64,000 nt of DNA from Streptomyces toxytricini. GTDB lineage: Bacteria; Actinomycetota; Actinomycetes; Streptomycetales; Streptomycetaceae. Under the pieces are notes generated by a model, which saw nothing but the letters and a program-made list of their open reading frames with translations, made no database searches and was not told the DNA's origin. The stretch lies in NCBI RefSeq assembly GCF_014649915.1, contig NZ_BMTY01000017.1, positions 67,227 through 131,226 on the forward strand, given 5' to 3'. This document shows, in pieces, positions 1-9,341 of the stretch (positions are counted from its first letter, which is position 1; each line of letters begins with the position of its first letter). Made by a program: the position numbers and the translations under genes.

Positions 1-2259
1 GCCTCCGGCCCCGTCTCCTTCATGCGCGGCGCCGACGCGTCCGCCGGAACCATCAAGTCGGGCGGCGCCACCCGCCGCGCCGCCAAGATGGTCGTCCTCG
101 ACGTGGACCACCCGGACGTCGAGGACTTCATCGAGACCAAGGTGAAGGAAGAGGAGAAGATCCGCGCCCTGCGCGACGCGGGCTTCGACATGGACCTGGG
201 CGGCGACGACATCACGTCCGTCCAGTACCAGAACGCCAACAACTCCGTCCGCGTGAACGACGAGTTCATGACGGCCGTCGAGAACGGCACCTCCTTCGGC
301 CTGCGCGCCCGCATGACCGGCGAGGTCATCGAGCAGGTCGACGCCAAGGCGCTCTTCCGCAAGATGGCGGAGGCCGCCTGGGCGTGCGCCGACCCCGGCA
401 TCCAGTACGACGGCGTCATCAACCACTGGCACACCTGCCCCGAGTCCGGCCGCATCACCGCGTCGAACCCGTGCAGCGAGTACATGCACCTGGACAACAC
501 GTCCTGCAACCTCGCCTCCCTGAACCTGATGAAGTTCCTCGACGACGACGGCAAGGGCGACCAGTCCTTCGACGCCGAGCGCTTCGCCAAGGTCGTCGAG
601 CTCGTCATCACCGCCATGGACATCTCCATCTGCTTCGCGGACTTCCCGACGCAGAAGATCGGCGAGAACACCCGCGCCTACCGCCAGCTCGGCATCGGCT
701 ACGCCAACCTCGGCGCCCTGCTGATGGCGACCGGCCACGCCTACGACTCCGACGGCGGCCGCACCCTCGCCGCGTCCATCACCTCCCTGATGACCGGTAC
801 GGCCTACCGGCGCTCCGCCGAGCTCGCCGCCATCGTCGGCCCGTACGACGGCTACGCCCGCAACGCCACGGCCCACAAGCGCGTCATGAAGCAGCACGCC
901 GACGCCAACGCCGCCGCGCCGCGCACCGACGACCTCGACAACGCCATCTGGGCGGCGGCCACCGAGGCCTGGCAGGACGTCCTGCGCCTCGGCGAGAAGA
1001 ACGGCTTCCGCAACTCGCAGGCCTCCGTCCTGGCCCCCACCGGCACCATCGGCCTCGCCATGTCCTGCGACACCACCGGTGTCGAGCCGGACCTGGCGCT
1101 GGTGAAGTTCAAGAAGCTCGTCGGCGGCGGCTCGATGCAGATCGTCAACGGCACCGTCCCGCAGGCCCTGCGCCGCCTGGGCTACCAGGAGGAGCAGATC
1201 GAGGCGATCGTCGCCCACATCGCCGAGCACGGCAACGTGATCGACGCCCCCGGCCTGAAGACCGAGCACTACGAGGTCTTCGACTGCGCCATGGGCGAGC
1301 GCTCCATCTCGCCGATGGGCCACGTCCGCATGATGGCCGCGATCCAGCCCTGGATCTCCGGCGCGATCTCGAAGACGGTCAACATGCCGGAGTCGGCGAC
1401 CGTCGAGGAGATCGAGGAGATCTACTTCGAGGCGTGGAAGCTGGGCGTCAAGGCGCTCGCGATCTACCGCGACAACTGCAAGGTCGGCCAGCCGCTCTCC
1501 GCCAAGAAGAAGGAGGAGGAGAAGGCCGAGGTCACCGAGAAGACCGAGGAGACGATCCGCGCGGCCGTCGAGAAGGTCATCGAGTACCGGCCCGTCCGCA
1601 AGCGCCTCCCCAAGGGCCGCCCGGGGATCACCACCTCCTTCACCGTCGGCGGCGCCGAGGGCTACATGACGGCCAACTCCTACCCGGACGACGGCCTCGG
1701 CGAGGTCTTCCTGAAGATGTCGAAGCAGGGCTCGACCCTCGCCGGCATGATGGACGCCTTCTCGATCGCCGTGTCGGTCGGCCTCCAGTACGGCGTGCCG
1801 CTGGAGACCTACGTCTCGAAGTTCACGAACATGCGCTTCGAGCCCGCCGGCATGACGGACGACGCGGACGTGCGGATGGCGCAGTCGATCGTCGACTACA
1901 TCTTCCGCCGCCTCGCCCTGGACTTCCTGCCGTTCGAGACCCGCTCGGCGCTCGGCATCCACACCGCCGAGGAGCGCCAGCGCCACCTGGAGACCGGCTC
2001 CTACGAGCCGCTCGACGAGGAGATCGACACGGAGTCCCTGGCCCAGTCCGCCCCGCTCGCGGCGGTCACCGCGGCCCCGCAGGCCCAGCCCGCGGCGGTC
2101 CCGGCCCCGAAGACGGCCCACTCCAGCGCCGAACTCGTCGAGATGCAGCTCGGCGTCTCCGCCGACGCCCCGCTCTGCTTCTCCTGCGGGACGAAGATGC
2201 AGCGCGCAGGCTCCTGCTACATCTGCGAGGGCTGCGGCTCCACCAGCGGCTGCAGCTGA
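1..2259 (+). CDS. nrdJ: Vitamin B12-dependent ribonucleotide reductase, C-terminal part (5' end outside window)
   Basis: Class II ribonucleotide reductase, which makes deoxyribonucleotides using adenosylcobalamin. The frame is open from base 1, so the start lies upstream. About 752 residues are present. Visible marks are the finger-loop segment SNPCSEYMHLDNTSCNL (active-site Asn, Cys and Glu), the conserved PTGTIGLAMSCDTTGVEP region, and a C-terminal cysteine tail CFSCGT...CYICEGCGSTSGC that re-reduces the active site. An acidic, lysine-rich linker follows the catalytic barrel at about residues 500-530. In Streptomyces this gene is normally preceded by nrdR, which would be just outside the window. 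A strong hairpin follows the stop codon, so transcription probably ends here. Confidence 0.97.
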   Translation, partial: ASGPVSFMRGADASAGTIKSGGATRRAAKMVVLDVDHPDVEDFIETKVKEEEKIRALRDAGFDMDLGGDDITSVQYQNANNSVRVNDEFMTAVENGTSFGLRARMTGEVIEQVDAKALFRKMAEAAWACADPGIQYDGVINHWHTCPESGRITASNPCSEYMHLDNTSCNLASLNLMKFLDDDGKGDQSFDAERFAKVVELVITAMDISICFADFPTQKIGENTRAYRQLGIGYANLGALLMATGHAYDSDGGRTLAASITSLMTGTAYRRSAELAAIVGPYDGYARNATAHKRVMKQHADANAAAPRTDDLDNAIWAAATEAWQDVLRLGEKNGFRNSQASVLAPTGTIGLAMSCDTTGVEPDLALVKFKKLVGGGSMQIVNGTVPQALRRLGYQEEQIEAIVAHIAEHGNVIDAPGLKTEHYEVFDCAMGERSISPMGHVRMMAAIQPWISGAISKTVNMPESATVEEIEEIYFEAWKLGVKALAIYRDNCKVGQPLSAKKKEEEKAEVTEKTEETIRAAVEKVIEYRPVRKRLPKGRPGITTSFTVGGAEGYMTANSYPDDGLGEVFLKMSKQGSTLAGMMDAFSIAVSVGLQYGVPLETYVSKFTNMRFEPAGMTDDADVRMAQSIVDYIFRRLALDFLPFETRSALGIHTAEERQRHLETGSYEPLDEEIDTESLAQSAPLAAVTAAPQAQPAAVPAPKTAHSSAELVEMQLGVSADAPLCFSCGTKMQRAGSCYICEGCGSTSGCS

Positions 2260-2267
2260 TGCCGTGA

Positions 2268-2301
2268 GAAGGGGGCCGACCGGTGGCGGTCGGCCCCCTT
2301 C
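2268..2301 (+). terminator. Hairpin terminator after nrdJ
   Basis: Perfect 15-bp inverted repeat GAAGGGGGCCGACCG / CGGTCGGCCCCCTTC with a 4-base loop (GTGG), starting 9 bases after the nrdJ stop. No T-run follows, which is usual for Streptomyces. Confidence 0.88.
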
Positions 2302-2422
2302 GCCGTGCCCCGGGCCGGTCGCCCGTTCGGGATTCGGGCGCGGGTGCGGGTGGGGGAGGGGCGGTACGGGCCAACTTCCGCGGGGACTGACCGCGGAGCG
2401 CCCGGGCCCGTACGATGACGCC

Positions 2423-3028
2423 GTGCTGGTCAAGTGGATTCGCTGCACGGTGACGGACCGACGCGGGTTCGAGCGCGGGCAGCGCAAATGGGCGGGGCTG
2501 CCGGGGGAGCCGGGATTCCGGGGACAGGGCGGCGGATGGAGCCGGGGGCGGCAGGGGGTCGCGCATGTCTTCGCGTTCTGGGAGAGCCGTTCCTTCTACG
2601 ACTCCTTCATGGCCCGCTCGCACGACCGGCTGGCCGCCGCCCAGGCCGGGACGTACACCGACGCCCGGGTGAGCCTCTTCGACCACCGCTTCGACGTGAA
2701 GACCGGCTTCGAGCCCCGCTTCACCGACGCCGACGTCGTCCGCGTCGCCCACACCCGGGTGCGTGAGGGGCGCGTCGACCACTTCGCGCTGATGCAGGAG
2801 AAGGTGTGGAACCCGGCCATGGCCGGGTCGCCGGGGATGGTCCGCGGCCTGTTCGGCGAGGCGCCGGGCCGCGAGTTCCTCGTGCTGTCGATGTGGCACG
2901 CCGCCGCGGAACACGGCAAGTACCGGCAGGAGCGGGTCGAGCGGCTCTCGCTGCGCGCGCAGACCGAGGCCGACGTCGAGGCCCTCACCGGCGACGTCGT
3001 CGACCTCGAGGCGTCCTGGACGGTGTGA
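2423..3028 (+). CDS. YdbC-like (DUF4937-type) protein
   Basis: A 201-residue soluble protein of a widespread actinobacterial family of unknown function, resembling YdbC/DUF4937 proteins with a dimeric alpha/beta-barrel look. The GTG start is chosen because family members begin with LVKWIRCTV; the reading frame is open further upstream but that part has no conserved look. Two similar halves can be seen: a first half with VAHVFAFWESRSFYDSFM and a second with EFLVLSMWHAAAEHGKY, each a strand followed by a helix, as in duplicated monooxygenase-like folds. No catalytic residues can be assigned. It is probably monocistronic, lying between the nrdJ terminator and the phosphatase gene. Confidence 0.8.
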   Translation: MLVKWIRCTVTDRRGFERGQRKWAGLPGEPGFRGQGGGWSRGRQGVAHVFAFWESRSFYDSFMARSHDRLAAAQAGTYTDARVSLFDHRFDVKTGFEPRFTDADVVRVAHTRVREGRVDHFALMQEKVWNPAMAGSPGMVRGLFGEAPGREFLVLSMWHAAAEHGKYRQERVERLSLRAQTEADVEALTGDVVDLEASWTV

Positions 3029-3101
3029 CCGTACGAAGATCGGAGGGTCGTACCGGCGTGCCCGGGTGTCGGGGGCGCCGTACGCCGCATAGGGTCGTGG
3101 G

Positions 3102-3761
3102 ATGGCACGACCACGGCGCATCGTCCTCCTCCGGCACGGGGAGTCCGAGGGCAACGTCGACGACACCGTGTACGAGCGGGAGCCCGACCACGCCCTGCGG
3201 ATGACCGGGCTCGGCCACGAGCAGGCCGAGGCGGCGGGCGTGCGGCTGCGGGAGCTCTTCGGCGAGGAGCGGGTGAGCGCGTACGTCTCCCCGTACCGCA
3301 GGACGCTGCAGACCTTCCGCGGCCTGGGGCTGGACCCGGCGCGGGTACGGGTCCGCGAAGAGCCGCGGCTGCGGGAGCAGGACTGGGGGAACTGGCAGGA
3401 CCGGGAGGACGTCCGCCTGCAGAAGGCCTACCGGGACGCCTACGGCCACTTCTTCTACCGGTTCGCGCAGGGGGAGTCCGGGGCCGACGTCTACGACCGG
3501 GTCGGCTCCTTCCTGGAGAGCCTCTACCGCAGCTTCGAGGCCCCCGACCACCCGCCGAACGTCCTGCTCGTCACGCACGGGCTGACCATGCGGCTGTTCT
3601 GCATGCGGTGGTTCCACTGGTCGGTGGCCGAATTCGAATGCCTCTCCAATCCCGGGAACGGCGACCACCGGATCCTCGGCCTCGGTCCCGACGGCCGGTA
3701 CCGCCTGGACCGCCCGTTCGAGCGGTGGACCACACCCGAGCCTTACGACCTGGACGGCTAA
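3102..3761 (+). CDS. Histidine phosphatase family protein
   Basis: A 219-residue member of the histidine phosphatase (phosphoglycerate-mutase-like) superfamily. The phosphohistidine motif LLRHGESEGN is at residues 8-17, and the second catalytic histidine is in LLVTHGLTMRLF near residue 160. The protein is full length and cytosolic, with no signal peptide. Substrate cannot be read from sequence; family members include broad phosphatases as well as mutases. The downstream ADP-ribosylglycohydrolase gene begins 11 bases after this stop, so the two are likely co-transcribed. Confidence 0.93.
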   Translation: MARPRRIVLLRHGESEGNVDDTVYEREPDHALRMTGLGHEQAEAAGVRLRELFGEERVSAYVSPYRRTLQTFRGLGLDPARVRVREEPRLREQDWGNWQDREDVRLQKAYRDAYGHFFYRFAQGESGADVYDRVGSFLESLYRSFEAPDHPPNVLLVTHGLTMRLFCMRWFHWSVAEFECLSNPGNGDHRILGLGPDGRYRLDRPFERWTTPEPYDLDG

Positions 3762-3772
3762 AGTGACGCGCG

Positions 3773-4690
3773 ATGACCGCTGACTCCTCCTCCGAAAGGC
3801 GCTACGCACGCGCCCTCGCCAGCCTCCGCGGGCTGGCCCTCGGGGACGCCCTGGGCTCCCAGTACTTCGTCCCCGCCAACTACCCCTCCCTCAAGCGCCG
3901 TGAACTGCCCGGCGGTACGGGCACCTGGCAGTGGACCGACGACACCGAGATGGCGTGCTCGGTCCTCGCGGTGCTGGCCCTCCACGGGCGCATCGACCAG
4001 GACGCCCTCGCCGACTCCTTCGCCCGCCGCCACGACTTCGACCGCGGCTACGGGCCGGCAGTGAACCGGATGCTCCGCCTCGTCCGGGAGGGCGGGGACT
4101 GGCGGACGCTGGGCGCCGAGCTGTTCAACGGGCAGGGCTCCTGGGGCAACGGCGCGGCCATGCGGATCGCGCCGCTCGGCGCCTGGTACGCCGACGACCC
4201 GGAACAGGCCACCCACCAGGCGGAGATCTCCGCCTACACCACCCACCAGCACCGCGAGGCGGTCTGCGGTGCGATGGCGGTCGCCGCGGCGGCCGCACTC
4301 GCCGCGGACCCGGCCGGTCCGCCGAAGGCGGAGGACCTGCTGGACGGCGTGATCGCGCTCGTGCCGCGCAGCGCGGTGGGGGCGGGGCTGCGGCGGGCGC
4401 GGGACATGCTGGACTACGGGGACGCGACCACGGTGGCCGCCGTGCTCGGCTGCGGGCGGCGCACCACCGCCCACGACACGGTGCCGTTCGCACTGTGGTC
4501 GGCGGCCCGCTCGCTCGGCGACTTCGAGCGGGCGTTCTGGACCACCGCGCAGGTCGGCGGGGACGTGGACACCACGTGCGCGATCGTCGGCGGGGTGCTG
4601 GGGGCGCGGGGCGAAGAGGTGCTCCCCGCCGCCTGGCTGGCGCGCACCGAAGCGCTGCCGGCGTGGCTGCCGGAGGCGCCGGCGTACTGA
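3773..4690 (+). CDS. ADP-ribosylglycohydrolase family protein
   Basis: A 305-residue enzyme of the ADP-ribosylglycohydrolase (DraG/ARH) family, which removes ADP-ribose from proteins or small molecules using a di-magnesium centre. Metal-binding signatures are present: LALGDALGSQ near residue 24, WTDDTEM near residue 58 and GGDVDTTCAIVGG near residue 262. The length is normal for the family. It closely follows the histidine phosphatase gene. Whether it reverses protein ADP-ribosylation or acts on a metabolite cannot be told. Confidence 0.93.
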   Translation: MTADSSSERRYARALASLRGLALGDALGSQYFVPANYPSLKRRELPGGTGTWQWTDDTEMACSVLAVLALHGRIDQDALADSFARRHDFDRGYGPAVNRMLRLVREGGDWRTLGAELFNGQGSWGNGAAMRIAPLGAWYADDPEQATHQAEISAYTTHQHREAVCGAMAVAAAAALAADPAGPPKAEDLLDGVIALVPRSAVGAGLRRARDMLDYGDATTVAAVLGCGRRTTAHDTVPFALWSAARSLGDFERAFWTTAQVGGDVDTTCAIVGGVLGARGEEVLPAAWLARTEALPAWLPEAPAY

Positions 4691-4896
4691 GCCGGCGTGC
4701 GGGCTCGGTGTGCCGGGCCGGCGTACTGGGCCGGCGGCCCCGGCCGGTCGTGTGCGCCGGGGCGCACGTCGGCCCGCGCTTTGTCACGGTCCTGACACAG
4801 GCCCGGTCGGCCCCGGGGAACCCCCACGTCACGGCCCTACCCTGGCCGCTTGCCCCCGGCAGGCAGGCCGGGGCGGCCGACAGGGAGGGGAACCCG

Positions 4897-7260
4897 ATGG
4901 CCACCACAGCAGACGGACCGAACGACGGCGACGCCGCCGGAGTCCCGGCCGACGCACCCCCGGTGGCGGGCGCGCAGCCCGCGGCCGCGGCGGACGCCGG
5001 TCGCGCGCCGGGGGCGGCGGAGGATGCGGCTGCGGAGCCCGGCACGGAGGCCGCGCCGACCCTGCCGCCACAGGCCGCGGTGCTGCAGGGGGGCGATGCG
5101 GCAACGCCGGCCGAGGCCGGGCCGGTGCGGACCCCGCGCAATCCCGAAGCCGCTCCGGGCACACCGGCCGCGCCTGCTGCACCGGAGCCGCGTGCCGGAT
5201 CGGACGGGCCTGCGGTACCGGCTGCGCCGGCCGTGCCTGCTGTACCGGAGTCGTATTCCGGGTCAGACGGCCCTGCCGTACCGGCTGCGCCTGCCGTACC
5301 GCCTGCGGCCGCTGAACCGGAGGGCCCCTCCAGGGCGGACGCGTCTGCCGTGCAGGCGGTGCCCGTTGCGCCTGCCTCGTCGGAGGCGCCTCTCGTGGAC
5401 GCTGTAGCGGCCACGCCGGCGGTTCCTGGCGGGGCGGCCGGTTCGGCGCCCTCCGCGCCGGATGCACCGGCCGCATCGACGGCGACGGACGTTCCTTCCG
5501 GTCGGGCCCCGTCCGGCGCGGCTGCGCCGTCCGGTGTGACCGCGCAGGAGCGGGCGCCCGCCGCGGCACCGGTGTCACCGCAGCCCGCCGCGGCCGCCGG
5601 CCCCGCGGGCGTCGGAGTCCCGGCCGGGGCTGCGGGTTACGGGGCGGCCGGGCGGGGCGGCGGGCATGCGGGGCCGCCCGGAGGCGGGGCTCCGCCGGGG
5701 TGGGATCCTGCGGCCTGGCGGCGGTATCAGGTGCGCCGGGAGCGCGCCCGGTCCGGGCCCTGGTCGGTGGCGCCGCTCGACTGGTCGGAAGCCGCCCGGC
5801 CCGCCGCGCCCGCGCCGCCGTCCACCGCCGTCCTGGTCTGCGCCGGCGCCGCCGGCCTCTCCGCGGCCCTGTTCCTCGGCGACGGCCTCGGTCCCGGCCT
5901 GCTGCTCGCCGCGCTGCCCGCGGTCGCCGCCGCGTACGCCGCCGCGCGCACCGCCGGCCGCGCCGCCCGCCCGTGGACCCTGTTCTGGGCCCTCGGCTGC
6001 TCGGCCCTGCTCGTCGTGCCCGTGCTGCGCGACGCCGCCTGGCCGACCACCGTCGCCCTCCTCGCCGCCGTCCTCGCCGGGGCGCTCGCCCTGCACGGCA
6101 GCCGCACCTGGGCCGGGGTGCTGCTCAGCCCCGTCGGCCTCACCGACGGAGCCGTCAACGGCGTCCGCTGGGCGTGGGCCGCGCTCCGCGCCCGGAGCAC
6201 CGGCGTCGACCGCGACCGCTGGCTGCCCGTCCTGAAGGCCGCCGGCGTGGCCGCCGGGCTGCTCCTGCTCTTCGGCGCCCTCTTCGCCTCCGCCGACGCC
6301 GCCTTCGCGGACCTGCTCGGCGGCCTCGTCCCCGACGTCACCATCGGCGACGGCCCGCTCCGCCTGGTGCTGTTCCTCCTCGCCACCGTCGTCGCGCTGG
6401 CCGCGGCCCGGACCGCCGCCGCGCCGTTCCGCTGGGACCGCATCCGCACCACCGCCGGCAAGCCGCGCTCCCGCGTCGAATGGGCGCTGCCCCTCGTCGT
6501 CCTCGCCCTGCTCTTCGCCGGCTTCAACGCCGTCCAGCTCGCCGTCCTGTTCGGCGGCTACGACAAGGTCCTGGCCAGCACGGGGCTGACGTACGCCGAA
6601 TACGCCCGCCAGGGCTTCTGGCAGCTGCTCTGGGCGACCCTGCTCACCCTGGCCGTGATCGCGCTCGCCCTGCGCTGGGCCCCCCGCGGCGGCCCGGCCG
6701 ACCGGAGGCTCGTCCGCGGCGTCCTCGGCACGCTGTGCGCGCTGACCCTGGTGGTCGTCGCCTCGGCGCTGCGCCGCATGGACCTGTACGTGGACGCGTA
6801 CGGGCTGACCCGGCTGCGGGTGTCGGTGGCCGCGATGGAGCTCTGGTTGGGCCTCGTCATCGTCCTGATCATGACGGCGGGGCTCTTCGGCGCCCGCTTG
6901 CTGCCCCGCGCGGTCGCCGGCAGCGCGGTGGCGGCCGCCCTCGCCTTCGGGCTGCTGTCGCCGGACGCGCTGGTCGCGGAGAAGAACGCGGACCGCTTCC
7001 GGGCCACCGGCAAGATCGACCTCGCGTACTTCCAGTCGCTGTCGGCGGACGCCGTGCCCGCGCTGGACCGACTGCCCGAACCCCACCGCTCCTGCGCCCT
7101 CCGCGGCATCGCCGAGGAGTTGGAGGAGCAGGGCCGCGCCCCTTGGTACGGGATGAGCCTCGGCGTGTACCGGGCCCGGCAGATCCTGGACGCGCGCCCT
7201 GCCGCCGCCCGTACCGGGGTCTGCTCGCGCCTCGGCACCTTCTCCGGCCGCAGCGGATGA
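4897..7260 (+). CDS. DUF4173/DUF4153-type multipass membrane protein
   Basis: A 787-residue protein with two parts. Residues 1 to about 270 are a low-complexity Ala/Pro/Gly-rich cytoplasmic region containing near-repeats of SDGPAVPAAPAVP. Residues 300-720 form roughly ten to twelve membrane segments followed by a conserved loop (YDKVLASTGLTYAEYARQGF), typical of the DUF4173 family. The C-terminal soluble part contains DLAYFQSLSADAVPALDRLP. The ATG is chosen because GGGAGGGG lies 6-13 bases upstream, although the frame is open far upstream inside the previous gene in another register. Function is unknown. Confidence 0.88.
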   Translation: MATTADGPNDGDAAGVPADAPPVAGAQPAAAADAGRAPGAAEDAAAEPGTEAAPTLPPQAAVLQGGDAATPAEAGPVRTPRNPEAAPGTPAAPAAPEPRAGSDGPAVPAAPAVPAVPESYSGSDGPAVPAAPAVPPAAAEPEGPSRADASAVQAVPVAPASSEAPLVDAVAATPAVPGGAAGSAPSAPDAPAASTATDVPSGRAPSGAAAPSGVTAQERAPAAAPVSPQPAAAAGPAGVGVPAGAAGYGAAGRGGGHAGPPGGGAPPGWDPAAWRRYQVRRERARSGPWSVAPLDWSEAARPAAPAPPSTAVLVCAGAAGLSAALFLGDGLGPGLLLAALPAVAAAYAAARTAGRAARPWTLFWALGCSALLVVPVLRDAAWPTTVALLAAVLAGALALHGSRTWAGVLLSPVGLTDGAVNGVRWAWAALRARSTGVDRDRWLPVLKAAGVAAGLLLLFGALFASADAAFADLLGGLVPDVTIGDGPLRLVLFLLATVVALAAARTAAAPFRWDRIRTTAGKPRSRVEWALPLVVLALLFAGFNAVQLAVLFGGYDKVLASTGLTYAEYARQGFWQLLWATLLTLAVIALALRWAPRGGPADRRLVRGVLGTLCALTLVVVASALRRMDLYVDAYGLTRLRVSVAAMELWLGLVIVLIMTAGLFGARLLPRAVAGSAVAAALAFGLLSPDALVAEKNADRFRATGKIDLAYFQSLSADAVPALDRLPEPHRSCALRGIAEELEEQGRAPWYGMSLGVYRARQILDARPAAARTGVCSRLGTFSGRSG
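5187..5310 (+). repeat. Imperfect tandem repeats encoding Pro/Ala-rich linker
   Basis: Within the N-terminal region of the DUF4173 gene, two copies of a unit encoding approximately GSDGPAVPAAPAVP lie head to tail with flanking partial copies. They make a flexible linker, and the DNA repeat is a likely site of length variation. Confidence 0.6.
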
Positions 7261-7807
7261 CCTCCGGCCCTCCGCACAAGCGACCACGGACGAACCCGAA
7301 CGGGCGATTCCGGCAACGGAATTGGGGGCGCCCGGGCCGGGCCCGTGCCCAGGGGGCGGCACCGGCCAGCGGGGGGGGGCCACCGAGACGCGGACCGGCA
7401 CCGCGGCACGGGCGCCCCTGCTCGCGGGGACGGCACCGGGCCGACGTGACGGCGGAGCCGGGCGATGCGCCCCCTTCGCCTCCGCGAAGTGAAGGAAGCG
7501 GGTCCGCGGCTCGGCCCCCGCCGGCGGGTGGGGGTCTGGCCGCGCCGGGCACCCGCAGGCTGCGGTGAATGCCGCACCGGAACAGGTACTCCCGGCCCCG
7601 CCTCGCCGGACGCAGGCGCACCTCCATGTCCGAGCCCCACCTCGCCGAGCGCCTCTCGATGTGTGCTCCAGCGAAGTTCTGCGCCGTCGAATGCTGCCCG
7701 TGGCCCGCCCCCGCAAGGCCCGGACGGCGCGGCGCCGGGCCCTCCCGGCCGCTCCGGCCGGGCCGGGGTGTGCAGGCGGCTCGGGGCGGCGTAACCTTGC
7801 TGGCGCC
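7261..7807. other. Intergenic region, no gene recognised
   Basis: 547 bases between the DUF4173 gene and rnhB. Open frames exist on both strands, but none has a convincing start, ribosome-binding site or conserved look; they are composed of Arg/Pro/Gly codons typical of non-coding GC-rich DNA. A short GC-rich hairpin (CGGGCCGGGCCCG) occurs near 7333. Confidence 0.5.
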
Positions 7808-8518
7808 ATGCCGTACGAAGCACCCACCCACACCGTCGAACGCTCCCTCCGCGCAACCACCGGCGCCAAGGTCGTCGCCGGGGTCGACGAGGTCGGGCGA
7901 GGGGCCTGGGCCGGTCCGGTCACCGTCTGCGCGGCGATCACCGGACTGCGCCGCCCGCCCGAAGGGCTCACCGACTCCAAGCTCCTCACCCACAAGCGGC
8001 GCGACGCCCTCCTCGAGGTCCTTGAGGCGTGGGTCACGTCGTACGCCCTCGGGCACGCCTCCCCGGAGGAGATAGACGAGCTCGGCATGACCGCCGCCCT
8101 GCGGCTGGCCGCAGAGCGCGCCCTGGAGGGGCTGCCCGTCCGGCCCGACGCGGTGATCCTCGACGGCAAGCACGACTACCTCGGCACGCCCTGGCAGGTC
8201 CGCACGGTGATCAAGGGCGACCAGTCCTGCGTCGCCGTCGCCGCCGCCTCGGTCATCGCCAAGGTCCGGCGCGACCGGCTGATGGCCGAACTCGGCTGTG
8301 TCGGCGGCGGGTTCGAGGGATACGCCTTCGGCGACAACGCCGGCTACCCCTCGCCCGTGCACCGCGCGGCCCTGGAGGAACTGGGGCCCACCCCGCACCA
8401 CCGGCTGTCCTGGGCGTACCTCGACGCGCTGCCCCGCTGGCGCCACCTCAAGAAGGTGCGGCGCAGCGAGGAGGCGCTGGAGTTGGAAAACGGAGGCCAA
8501 CTCGGCTTCGATTTCTGA
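7808..8518 (+). CDS. rnhB: Ribonuclease HII
   Basis: A 236-residue RNase HII, which nicks the RNA strand of RNA-DNA hybrids and starts removal of misincorporated ribonucleotides. Catalytic acidic residues sit in VVAGVDEVGRGAWAGP (Asp and Glu near residues 22-23) and in VILDGKHDYL near residue 115; SYAxGxAS-type and QSCVAVAAASVIAKVRRD motifs follow the family pattern. The ATG start gives a family-typical N-terminus (MPYEAPTHTVE). It is followed 59 bases later by a conserved hypothetical gene. Confidence 0.96.
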   Translation: MPYEAPTHTVERSLRATTGAKVVAGVDEVGRGAWAGPVTVCAAITGLRRPPEGLTDSKLLTHKRRDALLEVLEAWVTSYALGHASPEEIDELGMTAALRLAAERALEGLPVRPDAVILDGKHDYLGTPWQVRTVIKGDQSCVAVAAASVIAKVRRDRLMAELGCVGGGFEGYAFGDNAGYPSPVHRAALEELGPTPHHRLSWAYLDALPRWRHLKKVRRSEEALELENGGQLGFDF

Positions 8519-8577
8519 TCGCACCCACGTGCCCCCCGGCGGTACGTTTCGTACCGCTGTTTGATAGACATCAACCC

Positions 8578-9216
8578 ATGCCTCTCACCCCCGAGGAGCC
8601 TCAGATTCACGAGAGTGCCCAGGGTCCCCGCGTCACGCCGGCCGCGAGCCGCACCGCGTCGACCCCCCGCCCCGTACCTGGTCCGCGTCCCGCAGCCGTC
8701 CCGCGGCCCGGGCGCCCCGGTCCCTCCCCCGCCGCGGCGAACCGCGCGGGTGCCGCCCCCCGGCCCGCGCCGCCCGCGCCGCGCATGCCGCAGGCCGCTC
8801 CCGCCGCACCGTCCGTGTCGGCGGCGGTCCCCCAGATCCAGCTGATCCCCGCCTCGGCCGAGGGCGCGCTGGACGCGGCCGAGGAGGCCGTGGACCTGCT
8901 GCTCGACACCGGGCGCGCCCCCGGCGACGTCCTCGTCCTCACCACCGGCGACCTCCACCCCTGGGCCGCGCACGAGCTGTCCTTCGGCGAAGCCGCCTAC
9001 TGGGCCCAGCACGATGCCGGGGACGACGTCTTCTACGCGGACGCGGCGCAGGCGGAGCGCGCCTCCGGCCGTCCCGTCGTGGTCGTCGCCGTCAACGGGG
9101 GGCCCGCCTCGGCGGCCGCCTCCGTGCTGCCGGTCGCGCTGGCCCGGGCCGGCGCGCTGCTGATCGTGTGCGGTGACCCGAAGGAGATCAACTCCGTGCT
9201 GGGTGCGGGCGTCTGA
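8578..9216 (+). CDS. Conserved hypothetical protein with disordered Pro/Ala N-terminus
   Basis: A 212-residue protein. Residues 1-80 are Pro/Ala/Arg-rich and likely disordered. Residues 85-212 look like a folded alpha/beta domain: it has strand-turn patterns (DVLVLTTGDLHPW, PVVVVAVNGGP, ALLIVCGDPKEIN) reminiscent of the C-terminal part of UvrD-type helicases, but no Walker motif is present. It follows rnhB closely, an arrangement I believe is common in Streptomyces. Function is not known. Confidence 0.75.
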   Translation: MPLTPEEPQIHESAQGPRVTPAASRTASTPRPVPGPRPAAVPRPGRPGPSPAAANRAGAAPRPAPPAPRMPQAAPAAPSVSAAVPQIQLIPASAEGALDAAEEAVDLLLDTGRAPGDVLVLTTGDLHPWAAHELSFGEAAYWAQHDAGDDVFYADAAQAERASGRPVVVVAVNGGPASAAASVLPVALARAGALLIVCGDPKEINSVLGAGV

Positions 9217-9217
9217 C

Positions 9218-9238
9218 GCCCCGTACCCCGGTACGGGC
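9218..9238 (+). terminator. Short hairpin after the rnhB-linked hypothetical gene
   Basis: The segment CCCGTACC-CC-GGTACGGG directly follows the stop codon. The loop is very short, so the top of the stem would open; a weak terminator is plausible. Confidence 0.45.
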
Positions 9239-9341
9239 GAGGGGCGGGGCTGGCTGAGCCGGCCCCGCTGGAGCCCGCTCCGGGGTGCCGTACGCCCTCC
9301 GGGTGGCGGCCGCGGTGTCCGGCCAGGCCCGGCGGCCGCGG

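Noticed and set aside
384..2267. Long open frame overlapping nrdJ in another register
   Set aside because: It is Arg/Pro/His-rich shadow sequence produced by high GC; the nrdJ frame has clear homology.
7569..8075. Possible small gene upstream of rnhB (frame from 7569 or 7626)
   Set aside because: It overlaps rnhB in a different register, is Arg/Pro-rich after 40 codons, and has no ribosome-binding site.
5575..8169. An 864-codon minus-strand open frame
   Set aside because: It lies antisense to the DUF4173 and rnhB genes and has no conserved segments; it is open only because stops are rare in GC-rich DNA.
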